NCBI GenBank assembly: GCA_016935595.1
Contig: JAFGQQ010000018.1
Span: forward strand, 1 to 23,704
Length of the DNA stretch: 23,704 nt
From: Bacteroidales bacterium
GTDB lineage: Bacteria; Bacteroidota; Bacteroidia; Bacteroidales; UBA10428
Direction of reading: 5' to 3'
Positions 6,476-16,786 of this stretch are shown piece after piece (positions within the stretch are counted from its first letter, which is position 1; every line of letters starts with the position of its first letter). The notes under the pieces were generated by a model, which did no database searches, was not told where the DNA came from, and was given only the letters and a program-made list of their open reading frames with translations. The position numbers and the translations under genes were made by a program.

Positions 6476-7711
6476 ATGGAGAGCTTAAACTTAATTGACA
6501 CATTTTCAGAATTTAAAGAATTAAAAAATATTGATAGAGCCACCATGATGAGTGTGCTTGAAGATGTTTTCAGAGGGCTATTAAAAAAGAGGTTTGGAAC
6601 AGATGAGAATTTTGATATTATTATAAATATCGATAAAGGTGATTTTGAAATATGGCGAAATCGTGAAGTTGTTGAAGATGGAAAGGTAGAAGATGAAAAC
6701 ATACAAATACCTTTATCTGAAGCAGTTAAAATTGATACAGACTATGAAATTGGCGAAGAAGTCACTGATGAGGTAAAACTTGCTGATTTTGGAAGAAGGG
6801 CAATATTATCATTAAGGCAAAATTTAACATCAAGAATTCTGGAACTTGAAAAAAGCAATGTATTCCAAAAATATAAAGACCGAATAGGCGAGATAGTCAC
6901 TGGCGAAGTTTACCAGGTATGGAAAAAAGAGATATTAATACTTGATGATGAAGGAAATGAATTATTGATGCCAAAAGTTGAACAAATACCAACTGATTTT
7001 TTCAGGAAAGGAGATACATTAAGGGCAGTAGTCATAAAAGTTGAGATGAGAAATAATACTCCGTTTATTCTAATATCCAGAACTTCTCCAGTATTTCTTG
7101 AAAGATTATTTGAACTGGAAGTTCCGGAAATTTTTGATGGTCTTATCACAATAAAAAAAATAGTAAGAATACCAGGCGAAAGGGCAAAAGTTGCTGTTGA
7201 ATCCTATGATGAAAGGGTTGATCCGGTTGGTGCCTGTGTAGGTATGAAAGGATCAAGAATTCATGGTATTGTTCGTGAATTAAGAAATGAGAATATTGAT
7301 GTTATTAATTATACAAATAATATACAACTATATATAACCAGGTCATTAAGTCCGGCTAAAATATCAAGTATTAAAATATTTGAAGCAGATAAAAGGGCTG
7401 ACGTATATTTAAAACCAGATCAAGTTTCATTAGCTATTGGAAAGGGGGGATTGAACATTAAACTGGCAAGCCAGTTAACGGACTATGAGATTGATGTTTA
7501 CAGAGAAAGCGAAGGAGACGATGAAGATGTTAATTTAGATGAATTTGCAGATGAAATTGAAGGCTGGATATTGGACGAATTAAAGGCAATTGGCTGTGAT
7601 ACTGCTAAAAGTGTTCTCGAATTAAGTATTGAAGATTTAGTAAAAAGGACAGATCTGGAAGAAGAAACTATTAAGGAAGTTATTCAAATTTTCAAGGCAG
7701 AATTTGAATAA
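6476..7711 (+). CDS. nusA: Transcription termination/antitermination factor NusA
   Basis: NusA binds RNA polymerase and nascent RNA and modulates pausing, termination and antitermination. The frame is open from 6455, but the ATG at 6476 (M-E-S-L-N-L-I-D-T-F-S-E-F-K-E-L) gives the start usual for Bacteroidota NusA and avoids overlap with rimP. The resulting length is 411 residues. Domains in order: RNA polymerase-binding N-terminal domain (1 to about 130); S1 (about 136-200, G-E-I-V-T-G-E-V); and two KH domains, with D-P-V-G-A-C-V-G-M-K-G-S-R-I at 249-262 and S-L-A-I-G-K-G-G-L-N-I at 318-328. The short acidic tail has a single helix-hairpin-helix-like segment (about 365-411) in place of the longer acidic repeats of E. 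coli. It lies between rimP and infB (63-base gap). Confidence 0.96.
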   Translation: MESLNLIDTFSEFKELKNIDRATMMSVLEDVFRGLLKKRFGTDENFDIIINIDKGDFEIWRNREVVEDGKVEDENIQIPLSEAVKIDTDYEIGEEVTDEVKLADFGRRAILSLRQNLTSRILELEKSNVFQKYKDRIGEIVTGEVYQVWKKEILILDDEGNELLMPKVEQIPTDFFRKGDTLRAVVIKVEMRNNTPFILISRTSPVFLERLFELEVPEIFDGLITIKKIVRIPGERAKVAVESYDERVDPVGACVGMKGSRIHGIVRELRNENIDVINYTNNIQLYITRSLSPAKISSIKIFEADKRADVYLKPDQVSLAIGKGGLNIKLASQLTDYEIDVYRESEGDDEDVNLDEFADEIEGWILDELKAIGCDTAKSVLELSIEDLVKRTDLEEETIKEVIQIFKAEFE

Positions 7712-7774
7712 TACGAACAATTAGTATTAATTTAGCAATTCTTTGATTTTTTTGGTATTTATATATAATTAATT

Positions 7775-10681
7775 ATGGAAAAAACCGAAAAAGCGATTCG
7801 ATTGAGTAAAGTGGCGAGAGAATTTAATGTTGGGATTTCAACAATAATTGACTTTTTAAAGAAGAAAGGTCATCCTGTTGAAAATAATCCAAATACAAAG
7901 GTTTCGGATGAATTATATGAGATTCTTGTTCAGGAATTTAGTAATGATTTAACCGTAAAAAAAGAATCGGAAAAAGTTGATCTGAAAAAGCTCAAAGAAA
8001 AACAAGAATCGATTTCGATTAATGACATAGATTTGGAAGAAGATGAAGATATTTTAGAAAAAGAAGAAGATGATGAATTGATGATTAAGGATTTAAGTGT
8101 ATCTAAGGAAAAAATATCTGATACGGAATCAAAAAAAGTGCCGGAAATAAAAGTAATAGATAAAATTGATTTAAGTAAGTTAAATAAAAAATATAAGGAG
8201 GAAGATACAATAAATGAAAAGTTAGAAGAAGTTATTTCTTCTGAAAATGGTGATATTGATAAGTTAGAGGAAATAGAAGAAAAAACTAAAGACAAATATT
8301 TTGATCATAAAGAAAATTTACCTGAACCAGAAGTAAAAGTTGTTGGAAAAATTGATCTCGATTCTATTAACCAATTAACGCGTCCACCGAAAAAAACAAA
8401 AGAAGAAAAAGAGAAAGAAAGAAAAGAACGTTTAGAAAAATTAGAGCAAGAAAGAAAGGCTAAAAGTGAAATAATATCACAATCAGATGAAGTGGATATA
8501 GATAGCAAGATCGAATCTAAAGAAGAATCAGTTGTTGAAAGTTTAGATTTAAAAATTGATAAAATATCAGGTCCAACTGTTGTTGGAAAAATTTCAATTC
8601 CAGCAAAAAAGGAAGATATTGATTCGGAGTTTGATAAAAGTGAGAGAAAGAAAAAACGAAAACGTATCAGGAAAGACGGACAACCTGTATATGTAAAAGA
8701 AGAAAAACAGAAAAAAGACGAAGAAGAAAGTAAGTTTATACGAGATAAAAAGAAAAAGAAAAAGCCTTTTAGACATGAGGTGAGTGAAGAAGATGTTCAA
8801 AAACAAATTAAAGAAACACTTGCAAGATTAACCACCAAGGGAAAATCAAAAGGATCAAAATACCGCAGAGAAAAACGAGATGCAATTCATTTAAGAGAAC
8901 AAGAAAAAGAAGCTATTAAAGAGAAAGAAAAAAATGTGCTTAAAGTAACTGAATTTGTTTCGGTAAATGAATTAGCAAAAATGATGGATGTGCCTGTTAC
9001 TGATATTATTTCAACTTGCATGAGTTTAGGCTTATTTGTGTCTATTAATCAAAGATTAGATGCCGAAACTATGGCTCTTGTGGCTGAAGAATTTAATTAT
9101 AAAGTTGAATTCGTAAGTGTTGAAATACAAGAATCAATAAAAGAAGAAAAAGATCAACCCCAGGACTTAATTCCGAGGCCCCCGATAGTTACTGTAATGG
9201 GACATGTTGATCATGGAAAAACAAAGCTTCTTGATTATATTAGAAGTGCTAATGTGGTTGCCGGTGAAGCAGGTGGAATTACTCAGCATATTGGGGCATA
9301 TAGTGTTGAAATGGAGGATGGAAGGCATATAACTTTTCTTGATACACCTGGACATGAAGCATTTACAGCTATGCGCGCCAGAGGAGCTCAGGTTACTGAT
9401 GTTGCTGTAATTGTTGTTGCCGCTGATGATGGAGTAATGCCACAGACAGTTGAGGCAATTAATCATGCTCATGCTGCTGGTACACCAATTGTGTTTGCCA
9501 TTAATAAAATTGATAAACCAACATCTAATCCTGATAAAATTAAAGAGGAGCTGGCTAAAATGAATTTCCTCGTAGAAGACTGGGGGGGTAAGTATCAATC
9601 TCAGGAAATTTCAGCAAAAAATGGAATTAATATTTATGAACTACTTGATAAAGTATTACTTGAGGCAGAATTATTGGAATTAAAAGCAAATCCTAATAAG
9701 AAAGCTTCCGGAACAATAATTGAATCCTCTCTTGATAAAGGGCGTGGATATGTTGCAACCGTCCTGGTACAAAATGGCACTTTAAAAGTTGGAGATATTA
9801 TTTTATCAGGTGTGAATTCAGGCAGAATTAAGGCTATGTACAACGAACGCGGTAAGAAAATTAATGAAGTAGGTCCTTCAACTCCGGTTTTAATATTAGG
9901 CCTTGATGGCGCACCGCAGGCTGGTGAAAAATTTAATATATTGGAAAGTGAACGTGAGGCAAAGGAAATTGCTAATAAACGTGAACAATTACAACGGGAA
10001 CAGGATATTCGTACCCATAAACATATTACACTTGATGAGATTGGCAGAAGAATTGCAATAGGTAATTTCCAGGAATTAAATATTATTGTAAAGGGCGATG
10101 TAGACGGTTCAGTTGAAGCTTTATCAGATTCTTTAATAAAATTATCGACTGAACAAATTCAGGTTAATGTAATACACAAAGCTGTTGGGCAAATATCTGA
10201 AACTGATATTATGTTAGCTATGGCATCAAATGCTATTGTTGTTGGTTTTCAGGTTAGACCTTCAATGGGAGCACGTAAATTAGCCGAAAAAGAGGAAATC
10301 GATATCCGTTTATATTCAATTATATATGATGCGATTAATGAAATTAAGGATGCTATGGAAGGAATGTTATCTCCCGAAGTTAAGGAAGAAATAAAAGGTA
10401 CTGTAGAAATCAAAGAAATATTTAAAATTTCTAAAGTTGGAACAATTGCAGGATGTTTGGTTAGAGAAGGCAAGATAAACAGAAATTCGCAAGTCAGGTT
10501 AATTCGTGATGGAATTGTTGTATATTCAGGTGAACTTGGATCATTAAAACGCTTTAAAGAAGATGTAAAAGAAGTAATTAACGGGTATGAATGCGGTTTA
10601 AACATTGCAAATTTCAATGATATGAAAGTTGGCGATATTATTGAAGCTTACGAAGAGGTTGAGGTAAAACAAAAGCTTTAG
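7775..10681 (+). CDS. infB: Translation initiation factor IF-2
   Basis: IF-2 is the GTPase that places fMet-tRNA on the 30S subunit and promotes subunit joining. The 968-residue length fits Bacteroidota IF-2. Residues 1-55 form an IF2-N helical domain. About 60-385 is a charged K/E/D-rich linker holding three copies of a V-V-G-K-I-D-L-like motif (127-133, 189-195, 269-275). A second IF2-N domain lies at about 389-440. The GTPase domain begins near 470: G1 G-H-V-D-H-G-K-T (476-483), G3 D-T-P-G-H (523-527), G4 N-K-I-D (577-580). Domains II, III and the fMet-tRNA-binding C terminus follow. It is the last gene of rimP-nusA-infB. Its TAG stop overlaps the stop codon of the convergent decarboxylase gene. 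Confidence 0.97.
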   Translation: MEKTEKAIRLSKVAREFNVGISTIIDFLKKKGHPVENNPNTKVSDELYEILVQEFSNDLTVKKESEKVDLKKLKEKQESISINDIDLEEDEDILEKEEDDELMIKDLSVSKEKISDTESKKVPEIKVIDKIDLSKLNKKYKEEDTINEKLEEVISSENGDIDKLEEIEEKTKDKYFDHKENLPEPEVKVVGKIDLDSINQLTRPPKKTKEEKEKERKERLEKLEQERKAKSEIISQSDEVDIDSKIESKEESVVESLDLKIDKISGPTVVGKISIPAKKEDIDSEFDKSERKKKRKRIRKDGQPVYVKEEKQKKDEEESKFIRDKKKKKKPFRHEVSEEDVQKQIKETLARLTTKGKSKGSKYRREKRDAIHLREQEKEAIKEKEKNVLKVTEFVSVNELAKMMDVPVTDIISTCMSLGLFVSINQRLDAETMALVAEEFNYKVEFVSVEIQESIKEEKDQPQDLIPRPPIVTVMGHVDHGKTKLLDYIRSANVVAGEAGGITQHIGAYSVEMEDGRHITFLDTPGHEAFTAMRARGAQVTDVAVIVVAADDGVMPQTVEAINHAHAAGTPIVFAINKIDKPTSNPDKIKEELAKMNFLVEDWGGKYQSQEISAKNGINIYELLDKVLLEAELLELKANPNKKASGTIIESSLDKGRGYVATVLVQNGTLKVGDIILSGVNSGRIKAMYNERGKKINEVGPSTPVLILGLDGAPQAGEKFNILESEREAKEIANKREQLQREQDIRTHKHITLDEIGRRIAIGNFQELNIIVKGDVDGSVEALSDSLIKLSTEQIQVNVIHKAVGQISETDIMLAMASNAIVVGFQVRPSMGARKLAEKEEIDIRLYSIIYDAINEIKDAMEGMLSPEVKEEIKGTVEIKEIFKISKVGTIAGCLVREGKINRNSQVRLIRDGIVVYSGELGSLKRFKEDVKEVINGYECGLNIANFNDMKVGDIIEAYEEVEVKQKL

Positions 10682-12069
10682 TATCCTAATATTTTTAACA
10701 TCGATTTATAACTTTGCTCTTTAGCAAATAGTTTTGTATTTATTTCACCGTCTTCGTCTTTGTCTACTAACACAATTTTTGGGGCAGGTATTAAACAATG
10801 CTGTAATCCCCCGTATCCTCCTATAGATTCTTGATATGCTCCTGTATTAAAAAAACCGATGTATTGTATATTATTTTTTTTAATTTTTGGTAGAAAAACA
10901 GCATTTGCATGAGCTTCTGAATTATAATAATCTTCGCTATCGCAGGTTAATCCTCCTAAAAATACACGCTGGTATTCAGCGTCCCAATTATTAATAGCCA
11001 GCATAATATATTTTTTATTAATTGCCCAGGAATCGGGAAGAGTAGTCATAAATGAACTGTCAATCATATTCCAGACTTCACGGTCATTTTGTTTTTTCTG
11101 GTCAAGTATTGAATAAAGAACTGCTCCACATTCACCAACTGTAAATGATCCAAATTCAGTAAATAAATGCGGTTCAGGAATTTTATTTTGATCACATGTA
11201 TTTTTAATTTGCTGTACAATTTCCTCGGTTAAATATTCATAATCATAGTCGAATGATAATGAATTTTTTACAGGAAATCCTCCTCCAATATTGAAATACT
11301 CAAGTTCAGGACATACTTTTTTTAATTCGCAATAAATATTTACACATTTTGTAAGTTCATTCCAGTAGTAAGCATTATCTTGTATGCCTGTATTAATAAA
11401 GAAATGGAGCATTTTGAGTTCATAATTTTTATTAGTTTTAATATGTTCAAGATAAAAGGGAATAATATCATTGTATCTTATTCCTAATCTTGAAGTATAA
11501 AACTCAAATTTAGGTTCTTCTTCAGCTGCAATTCGAATACCAATTTTACATTTCTTCTTTAGCTTCAATGAATATTGATGTAATTCATTTTTATTATCTA
11601 AAATAGGGATTAGGTTAATAAAACCTTTGTTTATTAAACTAATTATATTTTGAATATATTGAGGGCGTTTAAATCCATTACATATAATGAATTTATCTTT
11701 AGTAAATAAGCCGGATTGGTTTAAATTATCCAATATGTTTAAGTCAAATGCTGAAGATGTTTCTATATGTGAATTGTTTTTTAAAACTTCTTCAAGAATA
11801 AACGAGAAATGCGAACTTTTTGTGCAATAACAATAGTTATAGGTGCCTTTGTAATCAGCTTTTGCCATTGCAACATTGAATAATTGTTTGGCTTTTTTAA
11901 TTCTATCGGTAATTACAGGAAGATAATATATTTTTAGAGGGGTTCCGTATTTTTTTATAATATCCATAATTGAAATATTATGAAAATAGAGCTCATTATC
12001 AACAACTTCAAATTCTTCCTGCGGAAAGTCGAAAGTTTGCTCTATAATATCTATATATTTATTTTTCAT
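10678..12069 (-). CDS. speA: Arginine decarboxylase, PLP fold-III type (Bacteroidota form)
   Basis: This 463-residue PLP enzyme of the alanine-racemase fold (ornithine/diaminopimelate/arginine decarboxylase group) should convert arginine to agmatine for polyamine synthesis. Lys84 in Y-C-T-K-S-S-H-F is the expected Schiff-base lysine. G-G-G-F (262-265) binds the cofactor phosphate. His222 in L-H-F-F-I-N-T-G fits the ring-stacking histidine. C-D-S-E-D (376-380) carries the catalytic cysteine and substrate-binding aspartate. The usual E-P-G-R phosphate motif reads E-C-G-A at 313-316. The protein is much shorter than the roughly 630-residue SpeA of E. coli, as I recall for Bacteroidota homologues. 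Substrate choice (arginine versus another amino acid) is from family memory and cannot be proved here. It converges on infB with a four-base overlap of stop codons and diverges from purM. Confidence 0.82.
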   Translation of the reverse strand: MKNKYIDIIEQTFDFPQEEFEVVDNELYFHNISIMDIIKKYGTPLKIYYLPVITDRIKKAKQLFNVAMAKADYKGTYNYCYCTKSSHFSFILEEVLKNNSHIETSSAFDLNILDNLNQSGLFTKDKFIICNGFKRPQYIQNIISLINKGFINLIPILDNKNELHQYSLKLKKKCKIGIRIAAEEEPKFEFYTSRLGIRYNDIIPFYLEHIKTNKNYELKMLHFFINTGIQDNAYYWNELTKCVNIYCELKKVCPELEYFNIGGGFPVKNSLSFDYDYEYLTEEIVQQIKNTCDQNKIPEPHLFTEFGSFTVGECGAVLYSILDQKKQNDREVWNMIDSSFMTTLPDSWAINKKYIMLAINNWDAEYQRVFLGGLTCDSEDYYNSEAHANAVFLPKIKKNNIQYIGFFNTGAYQESIGGYGGLQHCLIPAPKIVLVDKDEDGEINTKLFAKEQSYKSMLKILGY

Positions 12070-12301
12070 TGATCTTAAATATTTTATCTAATAAATATTA
12101 ATTTATATTAAATAAGTTATAAATTATTTAAATATCTAAATATATCAAATTCGAGTTATAAAAATAAAGTAATTAATTTAAATTACTAATAATAAATAAA
12201 GGCAATTTAATTAAATTATATATCTAATTGTAAAAATTTTATTTGTCATTTTAATTGCTTTCTTTTTATTATTTTGTAGAAAATTTTAATTTGAATTTAT
12301 A
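12070..12301. other. AT-rich divergent spacer between speA and purM
   Basis: These 232 bases are almost entirely A and T and must hold the promoters for both divergent genes. I found no exact TAnnTTTG box on either strand. Near matches TATTTTG (12270-12276) and TAATTTG (12287-12293) face purM but are one base short of the consensus. No hairpin, RNA gene or riboswitch was recognised. Confidence 0.45.
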
Positions 12302-13471
12302 ATGAAAAAAAATGATAAATACAATCAACGCGGAGTTTCTTCCTTAAAAACTGATGTGCATAATGCAATTAAAGATTTAGATAAAGGATTATTTCCAAAA
12401 GCTTTTTGTAAAATTCTACCTGATATATTAGGAGGTGATGAGGAATATTGTAATATTATCCATGCCGATGGAGCTGGGACAAAATCATCTTTAGCTTATG
12501 TTTATTGGAAAGAAACCGGTGATTTAAATATATGGCGGGGAATTGCCCAAGATGCAATTGTTATGAATTTAGATGATATATTATGTGTAGGAGCTACTGG
12601 AAAAATATTATTATCTTCTACAATAGGTAGGAATAAATATTTAATTCCTGGAGAAGTTATTTCAAAAATTATAACTAGCACCAATGAAATTATTGAAGAA
12701 CTAAATCAGCTTGGAATTGAAATATACTTTGGGGGTGGAGAAACAGCCGATGTTGGAGATTTAGTCAGGACAATTATAGTCGATTCTACTGTGGCAACAA
12801 GAATGAGAAGAAAAGATGTGATTTCAAACCATAATATTCAAGATGGAGATATTATAATAGGATTCTCTTCCTCAGGAAAAGCAAAGTATGAAAAAGAGTA
12901 TAATGGAGGAATAGGAAGTAACGGATTAACTTCAGCCAGGCATGATGTTTTTTCAAAATACTTGGCTAAAAAGTATCCTGAAAGCTATGATGGGAATATT
13001 TCTGAAAATTTAGTATATTCTGGTAGTTATAGTTTAACTCAAGAAATTGAAGGACTGGGAATTAATGCAGGTAAACTTGTTTTATCGCCTACTCGTACTT
13101 ATGCACCAATTATAAAGACAATTTTAGAAAATTACAGGCCAGTTATTCATGGAATGGTACATTGTTCAGGTGGAGCACAAACTAAAGTTATGAATTTTGT
13201 GAACGATTTGCATATTATAAAAGATAATTTATTCTCTACACCTCCTTTATTCCAAATAATTCAAGAACAATCGAATACTCCGTGGGAAGAAATGTATAAA
13301 GTATTTAATATGGGGCACCGTTTTGAAATATATATATATCCTGAGTTTGCCGAAGATATCATTGCTATTTCGAAAGAATATGAAGTTGATGCAAAAATTA
13401 TAGGACGTTGTATTTCTTCAAAAAACAATAAATTGACTATCATCAGCGAATTTGGAGAATTTCATTATTAG
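12302..13471 (+). CDS. purM: Phosphoribosylformylglycinamidine cyclo-ligase (AIR synthetase)
   Basis: PurM closes the imidazole ring of FGAM to AIR using ATP, the fifth step of purine synthesis. The 389-residue protein is longer and more divergent than E. coli PurM (345) but matches the Bacteroidota form in length and motifs. It starts Y-N-Q-R-G-V-S and has D-V-H-N-A-I-K near residue 20. The ATP/metal site H-A-D-G-A-G-T-K-S lies at 54-62 and G-G-G-E-T-A-D-V at 144-151. M-V-H-C-S-G-G-A-Q-T-K and the late M-G-H-R-F-E-I-Y are further family signatures. It is the first plus-strand gene after the divergent spacer and lies 63 bases before prfA. It has no purine-gene neighbour in the window. Confidence 0.9.
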   Translation: MKKNDKYNQRGVSSLKTDVHNAIKDLDKGLFPKAFCKILPDILGGDEEYCNIIHADGAGTKSSLAYVYWKETGDLNIWRGIAQDAIVMNLDDILCVGATGKILLSSTIGRNKYLIPGEVISKIITSTNEIIEELNQLGIEIYFGGGETADVGDLVRTIIVDSTVATRMRRKDVISNHNIQDGDIIIGFSSSGKAKYEKEYNGGIGSNGLTSARHDVFSKYLAKKYPESYDGNISENLVYSGSYSLTQEIEGLGINAGKLVLSPTRTYAPIIKTILENYRPVIHGMVHCSGGAQTKVMNFVNDLHIIKDNLFSTPPLFQIIQEQSNTPWEEMYKVFNMGHRFEIYIYPEFAEDIIAISKEYEVDAKIIGRCISSKNNKLTIISEFGEFHY

Positions 13472-13472
13472 T

Positions 13473-13507
13473 TTTGATTATTGATACACATTAATTTTGT
13501 ATTTTTG
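13473..13507 (+). promoter_or_regulatory. Candidate promoter for prfA
   Basis: TTTG at 13473-13476, a 23-base spacer and TATTTTTG at 13500-13507 fit the outer limit of the Bacteroidota TTG-N(17-23)-TAnnTTTG pattern. A second exact box, TAATTTTG, lies immediately upstream at 13492-13499 but has only a 15-base spacer. Transcription would begin near 13514, about 21 bases before the preferred prfA ATG. This supports the shorter prfA frame. Confidence 0.45.
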
Positions 13508-13534
13508 CGTCCTGATTTTTATAGCTTTAATATT

Positions 13535-14623
13535 ATGGCAAAGAATTTGATTTTAGAAAAAATGGATGGAGTCCAGGCGAGATTTGAGGAAGTTTCAAAT
13601 TTAATAACTCAACCTGAAATTATTACAGATATGGATCGTTATGTAAAATTAAACAGAGAATATAAAGACCTCGAACCAATTATAGAAACATATAAAGAAT
13701 ATAAGAATATTTTAAGTAATATTTATTCAGCCAAGGAAATACTGTTTACTGAAAAAGACGAAGAATTACGTGAAATGGCAAAAGCAGAACTCGAGGAATT
13801 AAATGAGAAAGTATATCCCTTGGAGGAAAAAATTAAAGTTCTGTTATTACCAGAAGACCCAGAAGACACTAAAAATGCGATTTTGGAAATCCGGGCAGGA
13901 ACAGGAGGTGATGAAGCGAGCATATTTGCTGGCGATCTTTATCGTATGTATATGAAATTTTGTGAACAGAAGAAATGGAAAGTCGAAGTTACTAGTTTTA
14001 CCGAAGGAACAGTTGGAGGATATAAAGAAATTGTAATGAATGTAAGGGGAGTAGGAGTTTATGGGATTTTAAAATATGAGTCAGGTGTACATCGTGTACA
14101 GCGGGTTCCCCAAACTGAAACCCAGGGCAGGATACATACTTCGGCAGCCACAGTTGCAGTATTACCTGAAGCCGACGACGTTGATATTGAAATTAAACCT
14201 GATGATATCAGAAAAGACACCTATTGTTCATCCGGACCTGGAGGACAATCTGTTAATACAACTTATTCGGCAATAAGATTGACCCATATTCCAACAGGGA
14301 TTGTTGTAACCTGCCAGGATGAAAAGTCGCAATTGAAAAATCTCGATAAAGCAATGAAAGAATTAAGAACCAGGTTATATAATTTAGAATACCAGAAACA
14401 TCTTGATAAAATCGCTTCGCAACGAAAAACAATAGTGTCGACAGGCGACCGGTCTGCAAAAATTCGAACATATAATTATCCACAGGGCAGGATTACCGAC
14501 CATCGTATAAATTTAACTATTTATAATCTTCCTTATATTTTGGATGGAAATATTGAGGAAATTATTGATAAGCTGCAGATGGCTGAAAATGCTGAAAGAT
14601 TGAAAGATAGTGGTTTGGATTAA
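13535..14623 (+). CDS. prfA: Peptide chain release factor 1
   Basis: RF1 ends translation at UAA and UAG. The frame is open back to an upstream ATG at 13481, but those 18 codons have no family match and overlap a promoter-like sequence. The ATG at 13535 ([11 protein letters not shown]) gives 362 residues, against 360 in E. coli. The helical N-terminal domain I is at about 1-100. The RF1-type stop-codon recognition tripeptide P-x-T reads P-Q-T at 192-194, in [14 protein letters not shown]. The peptidyl-hydrolysis loop G-G-Q is at 236-238 in [12 protein letters not shown]. The P-x-T motif, not the S-P-F of RF2, decides RF1. It lies 26 bases before pyrF and is probably co-transcribed with it. 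Confidence 0.95.
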   Translation: MAKNLILEKMDGVQARFEEVSNLITQPEIITDMDRYVKLNREYKDLEPIIETYKEYKNILSNIYSAKEILFTEKDEELREMAKAELEELNEKVYPLEEKIKVLLLPEDPEDTKNAILEIRAGTGGDEASIFAGDLYRMYMKFCEQKKWKVEVTSFTEGTVGGYKEIVMNVRGVGVYGILKYESGVHRVQRVPQTETQGRIHTSAATVAVLPEADDVDIEIKPDDIRKDTYCSSGPGGQSVNTTYSAIRLTHIPTGIVVTCQDEKSQLKNLDKAMKELRTRLYNLEYQKHLDKIASQRKTIVSTGDRSAKIRTYNYPQGRITDHRINLTIYNLPYILDGNIEEIIDKLQMAENAERLKDSGLD

Positions 14624-14649
14624 AGTCTGGCATAATTAAAATTAATAAT

Positions 14650-15483
14650 ATGACTTATAACCAGTTATTTGGAAATATATTAAAAAAGAAAAGCTTTTTA
14701 TGTATTGGTCTTGATACTGATTTAGAAAAAATTCCAAAGTCATTGCTTTCTAATGAAGATCCTGTATTTGAGTTTAATAAGCAGATAATTGAACATACAA
14801 ATGAGTATACGATTGCTTATAAACCAAATTTGGCTTTTTATGAAATTTTAGGTAAAAAAGGATGGGAGTCACTTGAAAAGACTGTTAACTATTTAAGAAA
14901 AAATTATCCCGATATTTTTATCATAGCTGACGCAAAAAGGGGTGATATTGGTAATACTTCGAAAATGTATGCCAAAGCTTTTTTCGAAAATCTTGATTGT
15001 GATGCAATTACTGCTGCTCCATATATGGGTTCAGATTCAGTATTACCATTTCTGTCCTATAAAAATAAATGGGTTATTTTATTAGCGCTAACCTCTAATC
15101 AGGGAGCATATGATTTTCAATATTTTAAGGAATATGAGAACCAGGAATATTTGTTTAAAAAAATTATATTGATTTCAAAAGGTTGGGGAAATGAAAATAA
15201 TATGATGTATGTTGCAGGTGCTACAAAGGCTGAAATGTTGAAAGAAATAAGAAAAATAGTTCCTGATCATTTTTTATTAGTACCTGGTGTTGGTGCACAG
15301 GGAGGAAGTTTGGAGCAAGTTGCTAAATATGGAATGAATAATAAATGCGGATTAATTGTTAATGCCTCCAGGTCGGTAATTTACGCTGATAATTCTGATA
15401 AATATTATATGGCAGCAAAACTCGAGGCTCAAAAGTTACAGAAAGAGATGCAAAATTTACTGATTTCATTTAAATTGATTTAA
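14650..15483 (+). CDS. pyrF: Orotidine 5'-phosphate decarboxylase, long (group 2) form
   Basis: PyrF decarboxylates OMP to UMP, the last step of de novo pyrimidine synthesis. The signature [10 protein letters not shown] (94-103) has the catalytic D-x-K-x-x-D residues Asp94, Lys96 and Asp99. C-I-G-L-D-T-D (18-24) near the N terminus and V-P-G-V-G-A-Q-G-G (phosphate binding) near the C terminus complete the TIM-barrel active site. At 277 residues it belongs to the longer group of OMP decarboxylases found in Bacteroidota and mycobacteria; E. coli PyrF is about 245. It lies between prfA (26-base gap) and the DUF2851 gene (33-base gap) on the same strand. Confidence 0.94.
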   Translation: MTYNQLFGNILKKKSFLCIGLDTDLEKIPKSLLSNEDPVFEFNKQIIEHTNEYTIAYKPNLAFYEILGKKGWESLEKTVNYLRKNYPDIFIIADAKRGDIGNTSKMYAKAFFENLDCDAITAAPYMGSDSVLPFLSYKNKWVILLALTSNQGAYDFQYFKEYENQEYLFKKIILISKGWGNENNMMYVAGATKAEMLKEIRKIVPDHFLLVPGVGAQGGSLEQVAKYGMNNKCGLIVNASRSVIYADNSDKYYMAAKLEAQKLQKEMQNLLISFKLI

Positions 15484-15516
15484 TTTAAGTTAGTTATATT
15501 ATGTTTTTTTTGGAAT

Positions 15517-16785
15517 ATGAGTGAAGAATTTTTACATTTTCTTTGGAAATATAATCTTTTTAAGAAAGAATCATTATTTACACAAAATAATGAAAAAGTA
15601 ATCGTTCTTGATCTAGGTGTTCATAATAAGAATGGCGGCCCCGATTTTTTTAATGCTCGTATAAAAATTGGAAAAACCACCTGGGCAGGCAATATTGAAA
15701 TGCATTTAAAATCATCAGATTGGTACAAACATAAACATCATGTTGATAAAGCTTATAATAGTATAATTTTACAAGTTGTTCATTATAATGATAAAGATAT
15801 TTTTAGACAGAATAATCAGAAAATTCCTACTGCTGAAATTAAATATGATGAAAAGTATTTAAATAAATATAATCATTTACTTAAAAGTAAAAACTGGATA
15901 CCTTGTGAAAAAGAAATTGTTAATATTGAAGAATTTGTAAAATTGAATTGGTTAACTGTATTAACAATTGATAGGTTAAAAAGAAAAACAGAACAAATAA
16001 AACAAACTTTTACGATAAATAAAAACAGCTGGGAGGAAACATTTTACCAGCATCTAGCCCGAAATTTTGGATTAAAATTAAATGCCGATCCTTTTGAATG
16101 GCTGGCTAAATCGATTCCTTTAAAGATTTTAGCAAAACATAAAAATAATTTATTTCAATTAGAAGCACTTCTTTTTGGGCAAGCAGGATTCTTTGAAGAA
16201 GATATCGAAGATGAATATTTTAATAATCTCAAAAAAGAATACATTTTTTTAAGAAAAAAATATAATCTAAAACCAATTGAAAAACATTTATGGAAATTTT
16301 TAAGATTAAGGCCATCTAATTTTCCAACTATAAGAATTGCCCAGTTTGCCAGTTTAATATTTAAATCAACGCGATTATTTTCAAAAATTATTGAAGCTCA
16401 AAATTTTTCTGAAATAGAAAATTTATTTCATGTTCAATGTTTAAAATACTGGGACAATCATTATGTTTTTGGAAAAATTTCTAAAAAACAAAAAAAAGCA
16501 TTAGGTAATACAACTATTCATGCTATAATAATTAATACAATAGTTCCTTTTTTATTTTTTTATGGCGAAATGAAAGGCAATGAGGAATTTAAAGACAAAG
16601 CAATATTTTTTTTGGAAAAATTACCTCCTGAAAATAATTCTATTATTAAAAATTGGTCAAGATTAGGGTTTGAAATTGAAAATTCTTATATTACACAAGC
16701 ATTGTTACAATTAAAAAATGAGTATTGTAACAATAAAAAATGCCTGAATTGCCAAATAGGTAATTTTATTATATCAAAATGTTGA
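15517..16785 (+). CDS. DUF2851 family protein of unknown function
   Basis: This 422-residue cytosolic protein matches the conserved, uncharacterised Bacteroidota family DUF2851. The N-terminal part has the family block G-G-P-D-F-F-N-A-R-I (40-49), W-A-G-N-I-E-M-H (56-63) and S-S-D-W with nearby histidines (66-75). The G-P-D-F ... I-E-M-H layout, followed by I-I-L-Q-V-V-H, resembles the D...E-x-K active-site arrangement of PD-(D/E)xK nuclease folds; that is inference, not a family annotation. The middle is helical and charged. The last 20 residues hold Cys404, Cys409, Cys412 and Cys422, which could bind a metal. No signal peptide or membrane segment is seen. The gene lies between pyrF and the channel gene, with its stop one base before the channel ATG, so the last two are likely co-translated. 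Confidence 0.85.
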   Translation: MSEEFLHFLWKYNLFKKESLFTQNNEKVIVLDLGVHNKNGGPDFFNARIKIGKTTWAGNIEMHLKSSDWYKHKHHVDKAYNSIILQVVHYNDKDIFRQNNQKIPTAEIKYDEKYLNKYNHLLKSKNWIPCEKEIVNIEEFVKLNWLTVLTIDRLKRKTEQIKQTFTINKNSWEETFYQHLARNFGLKLNADPFEWLAKSIPLKILAKHKNNLFQLEALLFGQAGFFEEDIEDEYFNNLKKEYIFLRKKYNLKPIEKHLWKFLRLRPSNFPTIRIAQFASLIFKSTRLFSKIIEAQNFSEIENLFHVQCLKYWDNHYVFGKISKKQKKALGNTTIHAIIINTIVPFLFFYGEMKGNEEFKDKAIFFLEKLPPENNSIIKNWSRLGFEIENSYITQALLQLKNEYCNNKKCLNCQIGNFIISKC

Positions 16786-16786
16786 A

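Noticed and set aside
9167..9598. 143-codon minus-strand frame inside infB
   Set aside because: It covers the IF-2 GTPase motifs on the other strand and is rich in Asn, Ser and Cys with no domain; an antisense shadow of infB.
12070..12301. Purine riboswitch upstream of purM
   Set aside because: The spacer is nearly all A/T and lacks the conserved loop sequences of purine riboswitches or any stable stem.
13481..13534. Upstream ATG extending prfA by 18 codons
   Set aside because: The extension has no family similarity and overlaps the candidate promoter; the ATG at 13535 gives the normal RF1 length.
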